Shown in pieces: positions 1 to 11,493 of a stretch of DNA of 64,000 bases. This stretch comes from Hexactinellida sp. DTS-2022. Taxonomy: Eukaryota; Porifera; Hexactinellida. The notes below the pieces were generated by a model that worked only from the letters and a program-made list of their open reading frames with translations, was not told where the DNA came from and did not search any database. Position 1 is the first letter of the stretch; every line of letters starts with the position of its first letter. The stretch lies in assembly GCA_028753945.1 (NCBI GenBank), contig JAPNXP010000012.1:1178001-1242000 (forward strand). Reading direction: 5' to 3'. The translations under genes and the position numbers were made by a program.

Positions 1-603
1 GAAGTTATTGACATGATACATAGTCATATACAACTTTTTTTTACACAGACAGCTTCAGTGATGCAATGATTATTGAGTAGAGCGTAATATATTATCAGAT
101 TTCCCAATAGGTTTGTTATGTATGTATTGTTAAATCCATTAAAAGGTCCTATCTCCGATGTTAGAATAATTATCTATTTGCTATACCGTTCACAATGCTA
201 TACATATTAATTAACCTAGTGAATAATGAATACGGGGAAGGCGGATGTGGAAATGTCAATTATATAGATGATAGAGCAAGTCAAATTCAATAAATTTTTT
301 AAAGATACAAGTAAATACTTCCTATATTGAATACATGCTGTTTGTATTTAGTCAAGTAGAAGAAAGAAAGAAGCCATTAAAAGTGCATAGTAATAGTCAA
401 GTCATGATCAAAGGGTAGTAATTTTGTCATGTAAGGTAGTAAATCTGTCATGGATAGAGAACATCCATGGTACTAGTAATAGAGGTAGTAAGTCTGTCAT
501 GGTAGTAAAACTGTCATACAACAGTGCTAAGAGTTATTATGTGTACTTCGTACTTTTTAATTGCACAATTATTTCCTAATGATTATCAATATTTCGCCGA
601 GGT
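1..603. other. No gene seen; short degenerate array
   Basis: AT-rich sequence with no convincing open frame. Between about 413 and 520 a motif of the form GGTAGTAAATCTGTCATG occurs four times in degenerate form at irregular spacing. The phrase 'aaaccgtcatacaacag' near 40540 resembles its last copy, so this may be the edge of a dispersed repeat. Confidence 0.5.
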
Positions 604-735
604 TATTACTGTGCCGACTATACTATAGTATAGTGGCCCAGTATTAGAATCACTGCCTTTATTTATATTATTACTGTGCCGACTATACTATAGTATAGTG
701 GCCCAGTATTGGAATCACTGCCTTTATTTATATTA
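604..735. repeat. Tandem duplication of a 65-bp unit with a perfect palindrome
   Basis: Two nearly identical 65-bp units follow each other. Each contains the self-complementary core ACTATACTATAGTATAGT and differs at one visible base (tattAgaat versus tattGgaat). The near identity suggests a recent duplication. Confidence 0.85.
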
Positions 736-737
736 TT

Positions 738-2160
738 ATTATTTCTCCGTAGCAGGTGCCCTGGCCACACCTGTATACATAGAGGGCTGAAACTTGGCAT
801 GTAGATTCGGAGTCGACGTCTAATTTGCACCTGGGGTTACGATTTTGTATTAACAAATTTTTGACACATCTTTAACACCTTTCAAAATTTGTCTGGTCCA
901 TAACTCAAAAAATGTTTTACTAAACCCCAAAATTTTATTTCACATTTGGATTCGCCATAAAATTCTGCGTCTGATGGGAGAAGAAACCTTTCAATAAAGG
1001 GGTCAATTTCTGCCATAAATGGGGGTTGAAATTTCTTTGTTTACTCACACTTCAATTTCAGTAAAGTGTTAAATCTAATTCCATTGTTTCAACTTGTAAT
1101 AATTATATTGATTTAACTTGTTAAATCCTACTCTAGTGATTTAACTCGCGATAATGATATTTATTTAACTAATAAATTCCAGCTGGCTTCTATTTAATTC
1201 TAGTATTACTATACAATGGATTAAATATAATAATATAATATAAGGAATTTGTTGACTAAACTCAAATCACCGTGGATAACATTGCTAAAATAAATAACTA
1301 ATAATATAATTTATTATCAATACATAATGAATGAATGGCATTAAACTAAAGATGGTTTATGATAGAACCGTTAAGATTTTACATTCCACAACAACGACAG
1401 ATTAAGTGATTATATTTATTTCGGCGAGAATATTCTTGCACAATTAATGACTGACTTAATTAATTATAATTAATTCATTTTGTATTTAACTTATAGACGG
1501 TTCCAAATAGATTATTGGGGTTATCGAGTGCGTGGAATTCAAATATTATAGTGAAATTCAATTTAAATTAATAATAATTGCAAATAATTTAACTTAATTT
1601 ATTTTGCTGTATATAATAATGATGTTAAATAATAAATAAATAAATTAAATATTTATACTAATTAGATAAATTTCATTAATCTCAGAGATGATACAAGATA
1701 GAAACAAACTTTCAATTTATCAATTGGTCCTTATGCCAGGTACCACCTATACAAGTGGGTCTTGACACCTTGAGGTGATTATGACATCGTCAAAAAAATG
1801 TATTTTTACAATTTTGTTAATTCGATATTTAAAATGGGTTAGTTGATGTTGGGTGATGACCCAACACACACATAAAAAATGCTGAGTCATCAGCTATTAT
1901 ATTCTACTCAAACTTGAATATCTCTAAAATTATATGAACTAAATGGAAACTTCCACCACTCTAAGGGTCGATGCCTTCTGTAACACCTTTTTGAAATAAT
2001 TTAACACCTTCATAGTGATGATGACATGGCGAAAAAAAAATCCAAAATTGCAGCCTGCGCCGACAGCATGTTCTTTTGGAGGCACTATAAATAAACAACC
2101 AACAAAATATAGTGCCACCAAAGGAACATGCGTCGGCACAGGCTGCAATTTTGGATTTTT
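738..2160. repeat. 1.42-kb tandem repeat unit, copy 1
   Basis: This stretch starts 'attatttctccgtagcagg' and ends in a fold-back MITE. It recurs in direct orientation from 2161, giving a tandem pair. The copies differ by scattered substitutions and by a 1.23-kb insertion in the second. No credible coding frame is present; the short open frames at 1939-2279 come from the MITE palindrome. An inverted fragment of the same unit lies near 36060-36330. Confidence 0.8.
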
Positions 2161-2161
2161 A
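2031..2161. mobile_element. Fold-back MITE X, copy 1
   Basis: The two ends are inverted copies of AATCCAAAATTGCAGCCTG followed by GCCGAC and a GCATGTTC block, around a short AT-rich centre. Related copies are at 4685-4819 and 63418-63545, and a more diverged one near 35870-35960. It is non-coding; both strands appear open only because of the palindrome. Confidence 0.75.
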
Positions 2162-2743
2162 TTATTTCTCCGTAGCAGGTGCCCTGGCCACACCTGTATA
2201 CATAGAGGGCTGAAACTTGGCATGTAGATTCGGAGTCGACGTCTAATTTGCACCTGGGGTTACGATTTTGTATTAACAAATTTTTGACACATCTTTAACA
2301 CCTTTCAAAATTTGTCTGGTCCATAACTCAAAAAATGTTTTACTAAACCCCAAAATTTTATTTCACAATTGGATTCGCCATAAAATTCTGCGTCTGATGA
2401 GAGAAGAAATTTTTCAATAAAGGGGTCAATTTCTGCCATAAATGGGGGTTGAAATTTCTTTGTTTACTGACACTTCAATTTCAGTAAAGTGTTAAATCTA
2501 ATTCTATTGTTTCAACTTGTAATAATTATATTGATTTAACTTGTTAAATCCTACTCTAGTGATTCAACTTGCGATAATTATATTGATTTAACTTATAAAT
2601 TCCAGCTGGCTTCTATTTAATTTTAGTATTACTATACAATTGATTAAATTAAATAATATAATATAAGGAATTTGTTGACTCAACTCAACCAACCATGGAT
2701 AACATTGCTAAAATAAATAACTAATAATATAATTTATTATCAA

Positions 2744-2855
2744 CGAGCCCTTCGGTCTCGGTCGCTTTGCGACAGATCGGTGCTACGCACCTCAAGTTAA
2801 CGGCCGCTATGCGGCCTTACTCCTCACACTTTCTACCATGGAAATGTTAGAAAGG
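2744..2855 (-). repeat. Hairpin comb at the 3' end of H1
   Basis: Five small hairpins follow each other: CGAG-CC/GG-CTCG around TTC, GTCGC/GCGAC around TTT, GGTGC/GCACC around TAC, GGCCGC/GCGGCC around TAT, and TCTACCATGG...ATGTTAGA (imperfect in this copy). The same order recurs in every complete copy of the family, with stems kept while triloops vary. Confidence 0.85.
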
Positions 2856-3973
2856 GACGTTATGATTTTGAATTTTATTAATTTGTTTACATATTTTGTG
2901 TAAACAACAACAATAAATATTCATATTATAAATTTATAGGCGCGAAATTCGTGTCCAGCATACTTGTTTACCCATAATACCCGTTGAAAGCTAACTTCTA
3001 GGTTGATTTGGAATTTCATCAATTTGTTTACCTGTTTGTGTAAACAACAACAACAAATATCAATATTATAAATTTATAAATGCGAAATTCGTGTTCAGCA
3101 TACTTGCTTACCTATAATACCCGTTGAAAGCAAATTTCTAGGTTGATTTTGAAATTTCATTAATTTGTTTACCTATTTTGTGTAAACAACAACAACAAAT
3201 ATTAATATTATAAATTTATAAATGCGAAATTCGTGTTCAGCATACTTGCTTACCTATAATACCCGTTGAAAGCAAATTTCTAGGTTGATTTTGAAATTTC
3301 ATTAATTTGTTTACCTATTTTGTGTAAACAACAACAACAAATATTAATATGAGAAATTTATAAACGCGAAATTCGTGTTCGGCATACTTGTTTACCTATA
3401 ATACCCGTTGAAAGCTAACTTCTAGGTTGATTTTGAATTTTCATTAATTTGTTTACCTATTTTGTGTAAACAACAACAACAAATATTAAGATGAGAAATT
3501 TATAAACGCGAAATTCGTGTTCGGCATACTTGTTTACCTATAATACCCGTTGAAAGCTAACTTCTAGGTTGATTTTGAATTTTCGTTAATTTGTTTACCT
3601 ATTTTGTGTAAACAACAACAACAAATATTAATATGAGAAATTTATAAACGCGAAATTCGTGTTCAGCATACTTGTTTACCTATAATACCCGTTGAAAGCA
3701 AACTTCTAGGTTGATTTTGAATTTCATTAATTTGTTTACCTATTTTGTGTAAACAACAACAACAAATATTAATATGAGAAATTTATAAACGCGAAATTCG
3801 AAATCAGCATACTTGTTTACCCCTCATAACTTTTGTTTACCAATTATAACATTTGAAAGTTAGTTTATATCTCATATATAAATGCGGTTTCTATTCCCCC
3901 ATCACTTTAATACAATCCGGACAAACAAACACACACACAAACACACAACAATCGAGATTTAATAATATATAGA
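2744..3973 (-). mobile_element. Helitron-like element H1, copy 1 (about 7 satellite units)
   Basis: Read on the minus strand, the element starts TCTATATATTATTAAATCTCG. It continues through a TG/TTTG microsatellite, a unique 150-bp leader and about seven tandem units of roughly 143 bp (GTTTACCTATTTTGTGTAAACAACAACAAC type). It ends in consecutive hairpins terminating GGGCTCG. The empty site preserved in the neighbouring tandem unit shows insertion between A and T with no target duplication, as expected for rolling-circle Helitrons. No Rep/helicase is encoded, so it is non-autonomous. Confidence 0.8.
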
Positions 3974-4819
3974 TATATAATGAATGAATGGCATTAAACT
4001 AAAGATGGTTTATGATAGAACCGTTAAGATTTTACATTCCACAACAACGACAGATTAAGTGATTATATTTATTTCGGCGAGAATATTCTTGCACAATTAA
4101 TGACTGACTTAATTAATTATAATTAATTCATTTTGTATTTAACTTATAGACGGTTCCAAATAGATTATTGGGGTTATCGAGTGCGTGGAATTCAAATATT
4201 ATAGTGAAATTCAATTTAAATTAATAATAATTGCAAATAATTGAACTTAATTTATTTTGCTGTATATAATAATGGTGTTAAATAATAAATAAATAAATTA
4301 AATATTTATACTAATTAGATAAATTTCATTAATCTCAGAGATGATACAAGATAGAAACAAACTTTCAATTTATCAATTGGTCCTTATGCCAGGTACCACC
4401 TATACAAGTGGGTCTTGACACCTTGAGGTGATTATGACATCGTCAAAAAAATGTATTTTTACAATTTTGTTAATTCGATATTTAAAATGGGTTAGTTGAT
4501 GTTGGGTGATGACCCAACACACACATAAAAAATGCTGAGTCATCAGCTATTATATTCTACTCAAACTTGAATATCTCTAAAATTATATGAACTAAATGGA
4601 AACTTCCACCACTCTAAGGGTCGATGGCTTCTGTAACACCTTTTTGAAATAATTTAACACCTTCATAGTGATGATGACATGGCGAAAAAAAAATCCAAAA
4701 TTGCAGCCTGCGCCGACAGAATGTTCTTTTGGAGGCACTATAAATAAACAACCAACAAAATATAGTGGCACCAAAGGAACATGCGTCGGCACAGGCTGCA
4801 ATTTTGGATTTTTTTTTTG

Positions 4820-6003
4820 TCTGGTTGTGGAATTCTTAATAATTCTTGACTTTATACAGTATGTATATTATTCAAGAAGATTCTATTTGCTTCTAAAAAG
4901 TAGAGACAGAAATTCGTCTATTTTACTTCGATAAGAAAGCATATCTCGATATTAAATACCTCTGTTTCCATTTTAAGATTGCAACCATCTTAGTTGGCAT
5001 AGCACTGTTCTTCACAACTGCATGTTTATCTTCTAACGCTTTTCAAATACCGTTTCTAAAAATATCCCTCCCGGAATATAATTATTGCTCCACAGTTCTT
5101 CTTCAATGGTTTTGTAAGGATTCATATTTTATCCAGAGTTTCATCACTACTTTCATTCTTCGCCCATGTAGATTAGTTTACTTAATTATATTTAATTTTA
5201 ACTATTTGTATATGTTCATTGTTGTTGTTTACAAGTATTACAGTGACAGACATAAGTTAGCAAACATAAATAGTTACATCAAGCCTATTGTCAAGCGGTA
5301 TCACGATAGATTGTATATATAACCGCTATGCTAATTATACGCTATGCTAGTCAAGTATATACAGTATTAAGTTGTTATGTTGTTGTTTTCAAATAGAACG
5401 TTTGTCCTTCATCTATTTAAACTAAACTTTAATTGTTTGTTTGTTTTATAATTATCTACAAAAACTCATTTTGTTATTTTGTATTGTAATTTTATTAAAC
5501 TAACTTCATAGGTCATTAATATTAATCAAAGTTGCTACCGAATACAGTATAAATTCGTTACTGCTAATACCGTTAATACGATATTCCAGTTATTTCAAAT
5601 ACTATTTCAGTCCCCTCCAAAGCCTTTCCATTACAATGATATTGGTTAATACGAATTCCGTTAATTAACTGTAAACAATTGGATTGAAATTTGCTACTTG
5701 CATTGGTATTGGCAGTTAATTTGGCCTACATACACGGTGGTATTTGGACACTACTTATACACAATAAACAATCTAATTTGTAATTAGAAAAACTGTGATT
5801 TTTCAATTATTATGGTATAACTAATGATGCAATGATTTAAAATCAATAATAATATATTCTAATTGTCTTTTAATATTTAATTTAATTTTCAAGATATCTG
5901 AAACCCTTGGAGACTTATCTTCTCCAGCAAATTATAATAAATATTCATTAATCATCCCGTCCGGATATATTGTATTATTGGTATCAAATATAAATGAGTA
6001 TGG
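4820..6003. other. No gene seen
   Basis: AT-rich non-coding sequence. I see no sustained reading frame, splice-linked exons or recognisable repeat termini here. Confidence 0.5.
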
Positions 6004-6011
6004 TGTTCGCT

Positions 6012-6148
6012 CATGGCCGGAATATATACAATAGGCACTGTGCCTAGGGCCTAGGAAAATTTGGACCTACAAACGAAAAATTTGGTGCCAATTAATGCCT
6101 GGTATCCTCAAAGTGCCTAGGGCTTACGAAGACCTTAATCCGGCCCTG
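6012..6148. mobile_element. hAT-like MITE with 8-bp TSD
   Basis: A 137-bp element begins CATGGCCGGAATATA and ends CCTTAATCCGGCCCTG, giving imperfect inverted ends of the CAGGGCCGGATT type. It is bounded by identical 8-bp direct repeats TGTTCGCT at 6004-6011 and 6149-6156. The 8-bp duplication and CAGGG-like terminus fit hAT. Confidence 0.85.
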
Positions 6149-6167
6149 TGTTCGCTTCAACTACCAC

Positions 6168-6466
6168 CAGGCTTGTCAAATGGTCCCGCACCGTCAGGTA
6201 ATTTCAGGTCATTCCAGGTCACTCACTACATAAAGAATAACACCAATGCCAATATTTTATAATCCAACTCAGCATAATGAAAATTACTCTCCTGTTGGCA
6301 ATTTCATTTTCTACATACCACACATGTTGAATTGAATCAATGATCTGAAATTAATCCAACCGACTTAACCCAGACCAACCAAAAGTTAATCTCAGGTCAA
6401 GGCGTCCAAAAATATATTGAGATCACTATAAGGTCAGGCAATCACCGGACTTTTTTGACAAGCCTG
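6168..6466. mobile_element. Probable hAT-like MITE
   Basis: Ends are CAGGCTTGTCAAATGGTCC on the left and GGACTTTTTTGACAAGCCTG on the right, an inverted repeat of about 20 bp with mismatches. No perfect 8-bp duplication is visible at the flanks, so this is less certain than its neighbour. Confidence 0.6.
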
Positions 6467-6719
6467 CTTAATACACATCGATTGTGCTTCCCAAATGCAT
6501 TATACCCTGTTAAGATGTGCAAGTTGCTAATTTGTAATTGGAGTGGGTGTTTAGATATAAGATATCAGCTTGTGAGAGTCCTCCATAGTGTACTGAATTA
6601 TTGTATTGAATACAGAAAACTATCACAACGAAGTCGGATAACTAACGAAGTCGGATAACTATATTTTAGAATAATCTATTTTTGAAAATTTCCAAATATA
6701 CTCAACAATACTCAACTAA

Positions 6720-7527
6720 TTTGAAACTAGCATGGTGCTCCAACCACAAATATTTATTAGTACAAGCTGCTCGTCTGCTCTACATGCGTCCTTACAACTT
6801 GTACTCGGGCCTGTGGCTCTCGCTTGCATTTCAAGCATGTTCCTTTTCAAATTAAATGTCGTTCTTGATGAGAGGCCCCTAGCTGCCTATTTATATCCGT
6901 GGATCCTAGGCTAGCTATAGGTTTATATAAGGACAGAGTAAATAATTTGGTTACTAACGCTAATATGAACAAATAATTTTCTAGATATTAGAACTCGTCC
7001 ATGTATAATAATATACCAACTCCAAATATAAAATTAAATTTCACTAAGAAACTGTACCAGTAGACCCCTAACTTTGGGATGGAGAATTATTGAATTGATT
7101 GATAATAATTTGATATCAAATTACACATTGGAATGTTAGAAATGTATGGCTAAACAGACAGAACACAAATAACTGATTAGATGCCTGAACTTCCTCTCGA
7201 CCAATTAGATTACAGTCTCAGTATTCTCTATGCACACTTAACATTTGGTAGACACTAAAGCATTCAATTATACTAATTGAATGCTAGCTGCTAATCCATA
7301 CTAGAACAACCCTCGAATTTAATTGGCTAAAGGTTTTGACACCTTTTGTGATGGAAGATGTGAATATTTTTTAGAAATTGAACTTGTTTGTAGTTTGTAC
7401 ATACAGTATTTCCTACCGCCCTGCCAAATTTCAAGTCTGTAGCTTTTTACCAGTCCCTCAATCAATTCTGAACAAACACACAAACAAACAAACACAAAAA
7501 CATTGTGATTTAATATATAAAATAGAC
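6720..7527 (-). mobile_element. Helitron-like element H3, copy 1
   Basis: Read on the minus strand the right end is TCTATTTTATATATTAAATCACAATG followed by a TTTG-rich microsatellite and an AGAATTGATT block. This is the same 5' architecture as the H2 elements. About 640 bp (6720-7360) recurs inverted at 15541-16190. I cannot see a hairpin comb, so the 3' end is unresolved. The short open frame near 6732 has no support as a gene. Confidence 0.55.
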
Positions 7528-7550
7528 CAAATATACATATATTAAAATCG

Positions 7551-7634
7551 ACGAGGCGTATGCGCCTACGCTACCAGGCGCATGCGTCTAAGGTACCAGG
7601 CGCATGCGCCAAAGGTACGAGGCGCATGCGCCTA
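7551..7634. repeat. Left subterminal palindrome array of element A
   Basis: Four copies of a near-perfect palindrome, consensus AGGCGCATGCGCCT, are spaced at 22 bp. Single-base variants occur (GTATGC in the first, GCGTCT in the second). Two more copies face inward from the right end. These are likely transposase-binding sites. Confidence 0.85.
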
Positions 7635-7869
7635 TTAATTAAGTGACGTTATAAGCGCGCAAATATTATGGACATACCTAATTTCCGGAACGGAACGGTA
7701 TGGAACGGTACAATTCCGGAAAATCAAAGTACCTAATTTACGGAACGGTACGGTTCCGGGAAATTTATGTACCTAATTTCCGGAACGGGATTGGCCCCCA
7801 AGGTGTTGGTTATTATAGGCTCTAGCATGGTAGTATAAAACAATCCTTCGATTTAATTCACGATTAATT

Positions 7870-10340
7870 ATGCAAATGAATCAACCTTATTCTACACGTT
7901 CGACAGCGTACACTCCCCAAGAAGCAGCCAGCTTTTTACGCACGGTATTACAAGATGATCCTTTAATTTCGAAAGTACCCTCTGTGAAACCTAGAGCAGG
8001 TGATGTGTTCATCTATATATCCAATGAGAATTATGCAAATGACTGGAAATGTGACCAATATAGGTGGGTCAACAATGGATCCGTGCAACTACCTAGAGCT
8101 AAACCCATAGTTAGGAAAACCTATTACGTAGTAGACACACCTGAGGGGATCTCCTACAATTTCAGGAGGCACACATACGTACTCTTGCACTCCGATGATG
8201 AGTTATCAGGTTACCCCATACTGGTGCTGATACACTATCTTGGAGATGAAAGGGCGGCACTTGAGTTTCCTCATGGTAACCAGAGGAAAAACACTTCGCG
8301 AAACTATTGCCAACAGTGTCCTTCAACGCGAACAAAAACTAAAGAGCAGTTGTTAACAACTACCCATCTAAACTCTACAAGGAAGAAATAGCAGCAATTG
8401 ACTGTTACCCAGTTCTATCGAGGGTCTTGAAGCCAAGAGACATAAAACAGGTTAGTATTTTTATTAGTGGCATAAGGGAAGCGAATGTAAATCGATTGAT
8501 AGTTTGTTTCGCGAATAGGGTATCAAATTTACAAAAGCGGACCTAACAAGTAAAATAATAGTGCCATTCCAATGATTATCAAGCACCTGCACCTATGTAC
8601 AGGGTGAATAGAAACCGAATTTATATTTGAAATAGAGACTAAGTTCCAAATGTTATAATAGGTAAACAAATTAATGAAAATTCAAAATCATAACGTCCCT
8701 TTCTACCAATTTCCATGGAAGAAAGGGTGAGAAATAAGGCCGCATAGCGGCCGTTAACTTGAGGTGCGTAGCACTGATCCGTCCCAAAGCGATCGAGACC
8801 GAAGGATTCGTGTTTCTAATGTTTCGTGCAGACAAATTGTGCTACTATATCTATTTTTGTCGATAAAATATTGCATTTATCATATAGATTACCTATTAAT
8901 AACATTGTTTTTTCTTACAGGTGATGAATTATTAATTAACATTATTTTTTCTACAGATCCGTAACATTAGGTATGGGGAAAACAAACAACGAAAGATATC
9001 CCAAGACGCACTATATAATCTACATGAAATTGCTTTTGATATCCCTGAGTTTGTCTGGACTATTCAAACCTACCCCGATCTAATTTGTGTCTGTGGAATG
9101 AAGGATATTATGAACCACTAGATCGCCTTGTTTTAATTGATTCACCTTCACCTCAGTTGTTATCTTACGACACCACATTCCAGCTTGGAGATTTTTATGT
9201 ATCCCCTCTCCTCTTCCGCCACACGTTATTCAAAGAATAACCAGTAATGCCAGCACTTTTTCTAATTCACGAACGGAAGTTTCAGACAGCTCATGAGCAA
9301 CTTTTTCACATAGCCTCAATTAAAGTTCCAGCACTCATTAAAAACAACAAGACCTTTCCAATGGTCACGGATGAAGAAAAGGGTATCGTAAATTCAATTG
9401 AAAAGCATCTTCCCAATGCAACTCGGCTACGTTGCTGGAATCATATCTTCCGAAATGCTCGCTATTGGTGCAAGAGTCACAACATCAAGAACAACGAAAT
9501 ACAGGACTTCGTTACAGATTTGAGAGAACTCTTCCACAAGCCAACAAACGAGGATTATGAAGCACATCTAAAGCAGCTCTCGATAACCTGAAGCAGTACA
9601 TTATGTCAGTATTACCTGAAAAACATCCATCCAGAGGTGTATACTTCCATTGGTCGATGGGTACTGGAGAAAGAAGGTGTTTATAGCCCTTTTAGTGGAG
9701 TGGTAAACAACCAATCTGAAAGTTTTAATATGTTATTGAAAGACCTACAACAATGGAAAGAGGTTCCTGTTGATTGCATTGTACTATCGTTTTACCTCCT
9801 ACAGTCATTCTTCATGAATGAGATTACTAGGGGTCTTTCAGCCCAGGGTAATTACCATCTACATAATCAGTTCCTAGATCTGTTAGAGGAGGATGAACTC
9901 TCGGTGCAATCATTTTTATGTGTTAATCCATCTGAAATCGTCAATCGCATCCGAGAAAATGACAGTAATAAAGATAATGGTATTCAATCAATGATCAATG
10001 TAGGCGAAGTACGAGATAAATTCCACAATCCTTCTACAGTATTTAGTCAACTTGAAAGAGCCCGAATCATACTTGAATCTGGGAAATATCATTCGATTCA
10101 AAATTACATCTATTCAATGTTCTTGGGACTGGTAATAGGCCATATGTAGTTCGACTATTTCCACGGGAAATTTGTAGTTGTGCTTCTAGTGGTCTATGTT
10201 ACCACATCATTGCAGTCAAAATGAGCATAGGTAGCGAAATAGAAGTTAGAGGGCGTCGCAAGGTCAATCTGACTTCGTAAGAGAAATCGAATCCGAAAGG
10301 ACAAAAAGTCTGGAAGAAAGAAGCCACGAAGGGCGGACAC
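7870..10340 (+). pseudogene. MULE-type transposase with SWIM finger (frameshifted relic)
   Basis: An N-terminal ORF (7870-8390) shifts frame near 8330 and reaches a probable donor at about 8452. After an intron holding a Helitron fragment, coding resumes near 8957. The DDE core of Mutator-like transposases is recognisable: first Asp in SYDTTFQLGDF (about 9170), second Asp in VTDEEKG (about 9361) with a following CWNH, and Glu in QSESFN (about 9718). A SWIM zinc finger (CSC...CYH, about 10167-10210) follows. Stops or frame changes occur near 9120, 9590, 9640 and 10147, so the transposase is dead. Mutator-like enzymes cut and paste DNA through terminal inverted repeats. The reading passes without an obvious boundary into the protease-PHD ORF downstream. 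Confidence 0.75.
8600..8810 (+). mobile_element. H1 fragment inside element A intron
   Basis: The 3' part of an H1 element on the plus strand: part of one satellite unit, then the comb (GGCCGCATAGCGGCC, GGTGCGTAGCACT, a degraded GTCCCAAAGCGATC, CGAGACCGAAGGATTCG). The 5' leader is mostly missing. It lies in the presumed intron of the MULE gene. Confidence 0.8.
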
Positions 10341-10344
10341 TGAA

Positions 10345-11493
10345 ATGAACCTCTTAGATTTTAAGGAACACGCTTCAACAACTGAAATCCATATTCCATC
10401 AAACTCCTGCCTTTCATCAGAAGACGATTATCAAATCTCAGTTTTGGGTTCTTCAAGTCAAAATGATTTTATAGAAGATAAATTTAAGCCGAGTATTCCT
10501 CCATTATCCTGTTACGAAGACTCAAGTTCACAACATAGCATCACTTCATACTTCAACGAAGTTAATAATACAAGTATACAAAAATTAAGCTCTGAATCTC
10601 CCCAGAAAAACAATGCTGCAAAGAATCTCTTATTCTATCATAAGAAAAAGAAAGTAGAGATGACAGTCCCTAGCAAAGCACATCAGGTTATTGAACTTGA
10701 TGGATACAATGTCAAGCCCAATCAAGTCTCGATTCAAGAGCCCTGGATTAACAATCTTAAGCTTACTCAAAACCACAGAAAGATTTTACAAACCACAAGC
10801 TGGATAGATGATAAATTGGTTGATGCAAGTCAAAGATGTCTTGCAAAACAATTTAGAAACAATTTTGCAGAATCAGGTTTCCAAGATGTAGGGATTGGCT
10901 TATGTGGGAACTTCAATATTGAAACTGGAGAGTTCATTCAAGTTCTTCACAGTGATCCTAACCAATGGCTTTTGATTTCTACCATTGGAACAAATTTATC
11001 AGAAGTTCTAATATATGACAGCCTATATATAAGTGTTTCGCAGGGGGTGAAATGTCAAATTGCAAGTCTTATTTGCACACCAAACAAATCAATTCTACTT
11101 AAAATTGTCGACGTGGTAAAGCAATCAGGGATTAATGACTGCGGAGTATTTGCGATAGCTTACGCGACAGCTCTTTCTTTTGGCACAGATCCTGGGAAAC
11201 TTGTCTTTAAGCAGGAAAACATGCGAAAACATTTAGAAAATTGTCTTGAAATTGAACTATTTACTATGTTCCCTATTAATCGAGAAAGACGTACTGTACA
11301 GATTAAGGCGGAAATCAACATACCAGTATACTGCAGCTGTAGGATGCCAGAGATTAAACCCATGATAGAATGCTGCCTCTGCCGAGAGTGGTATCATGTT
11401 GGTGCATGCGTCTCCATAACATCCGATCAAATGATGGACAGAAGCTTTAAGTGGAACTGTGACACATGCTTTCGATCAAATCAAAACACCTGA
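10345..11493 (+). CDS. Ulp1-like (C48) cysteine protease with C-terminal PHD finger, element A
   Basis: A 382-codon open frame. Residues 1-150 are low-complexity and Ser-rich. A Ulp1/SENP-like domain follows with its residues in order: His and Trp in VLHSDPNQWLL, Asp in IYDSL, then Gln and Cys in QSGINDCG. The last 60 residues form a PHD finger: CSCRMPE, CCLCREWYH and CDTCF supply C4-H-C3 ligands. Ulp1-family enzymes cleave SUMO or related modifiers; PHD fingers usually bind histone tails. The upstream sequence (RIRKDKKSGRKKPRRAD) is open into this frame, so it is probably the C-terminal part of the MULE protein and not a separate gene. All catalytic residues remain. The same protease-PHD pair occurs in KDZ elements B, C and D. 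Confidence 0.8.
   Translation: MNLLDFKEHASTTEIHIPSNSCLSSEDDYQISVLGSSSQNDFIEDKFKPSIPPLSCYEDSSSQHSITSYFNEVNNTSIQKLSSESPQKNNAAKNLLFYHKKKKVEMTVPSKAHQVIELDGYNVKPNQVSIQEPWINNLKLTQNHRKILQTTSWIDDKLVDASQRCLAKQFRNNFAESGFQDVGIGLCGNFNIETGEFIQVLHSDPNQWLLISTIGTNLSEVLIYDSLYISVSQGVKCQIASLICTPNKSILLKIVDVVKQSGINDCGVFAIAYATALSFGTDPGKLVFKQENMRKHLENCLEIELFTMFPINRERRTVQIKAEINIPVYCSCRMPEIKPMIECCLCREWYHVGACVSITSDQMMDRSFKWNCDTCFRSNQNT

Larger units (their letters stand above)
2161..4819. repeat. 1.42-kb tandem repeat unit, copy 2, interrupted
   Basis: Second copy of the unit at 738-2160. Its sequence stops at 2743, where a Helitron-like element begins, and resumes at 3974 exactly where copy 1 continues past about 1324. 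Copy 1 is therefore the empty site for that insertion. The unit again ends with MITE X (4685-4819). Confidence 0.8.

Noticed and set aside
1939-2279. Open frames on both strands
   Set aside because: They arise from the palindromic arms of MITE X, recur with the element and show no protein feature.
2744-2855. Hairpin comb as a tRNA or structured ncRNA gene
   Set aside because: No cloverleaf, no A/B box promoter, and the structure always sits at the end of Helitron-like elements.
2860-3830. Possible CRISPR array because of regularly spaced repeats
   Set aside because: The repeat is the whole 143-bp unit with no unique spacers, the DNA is eukaryotic and the array is part of a transposon.
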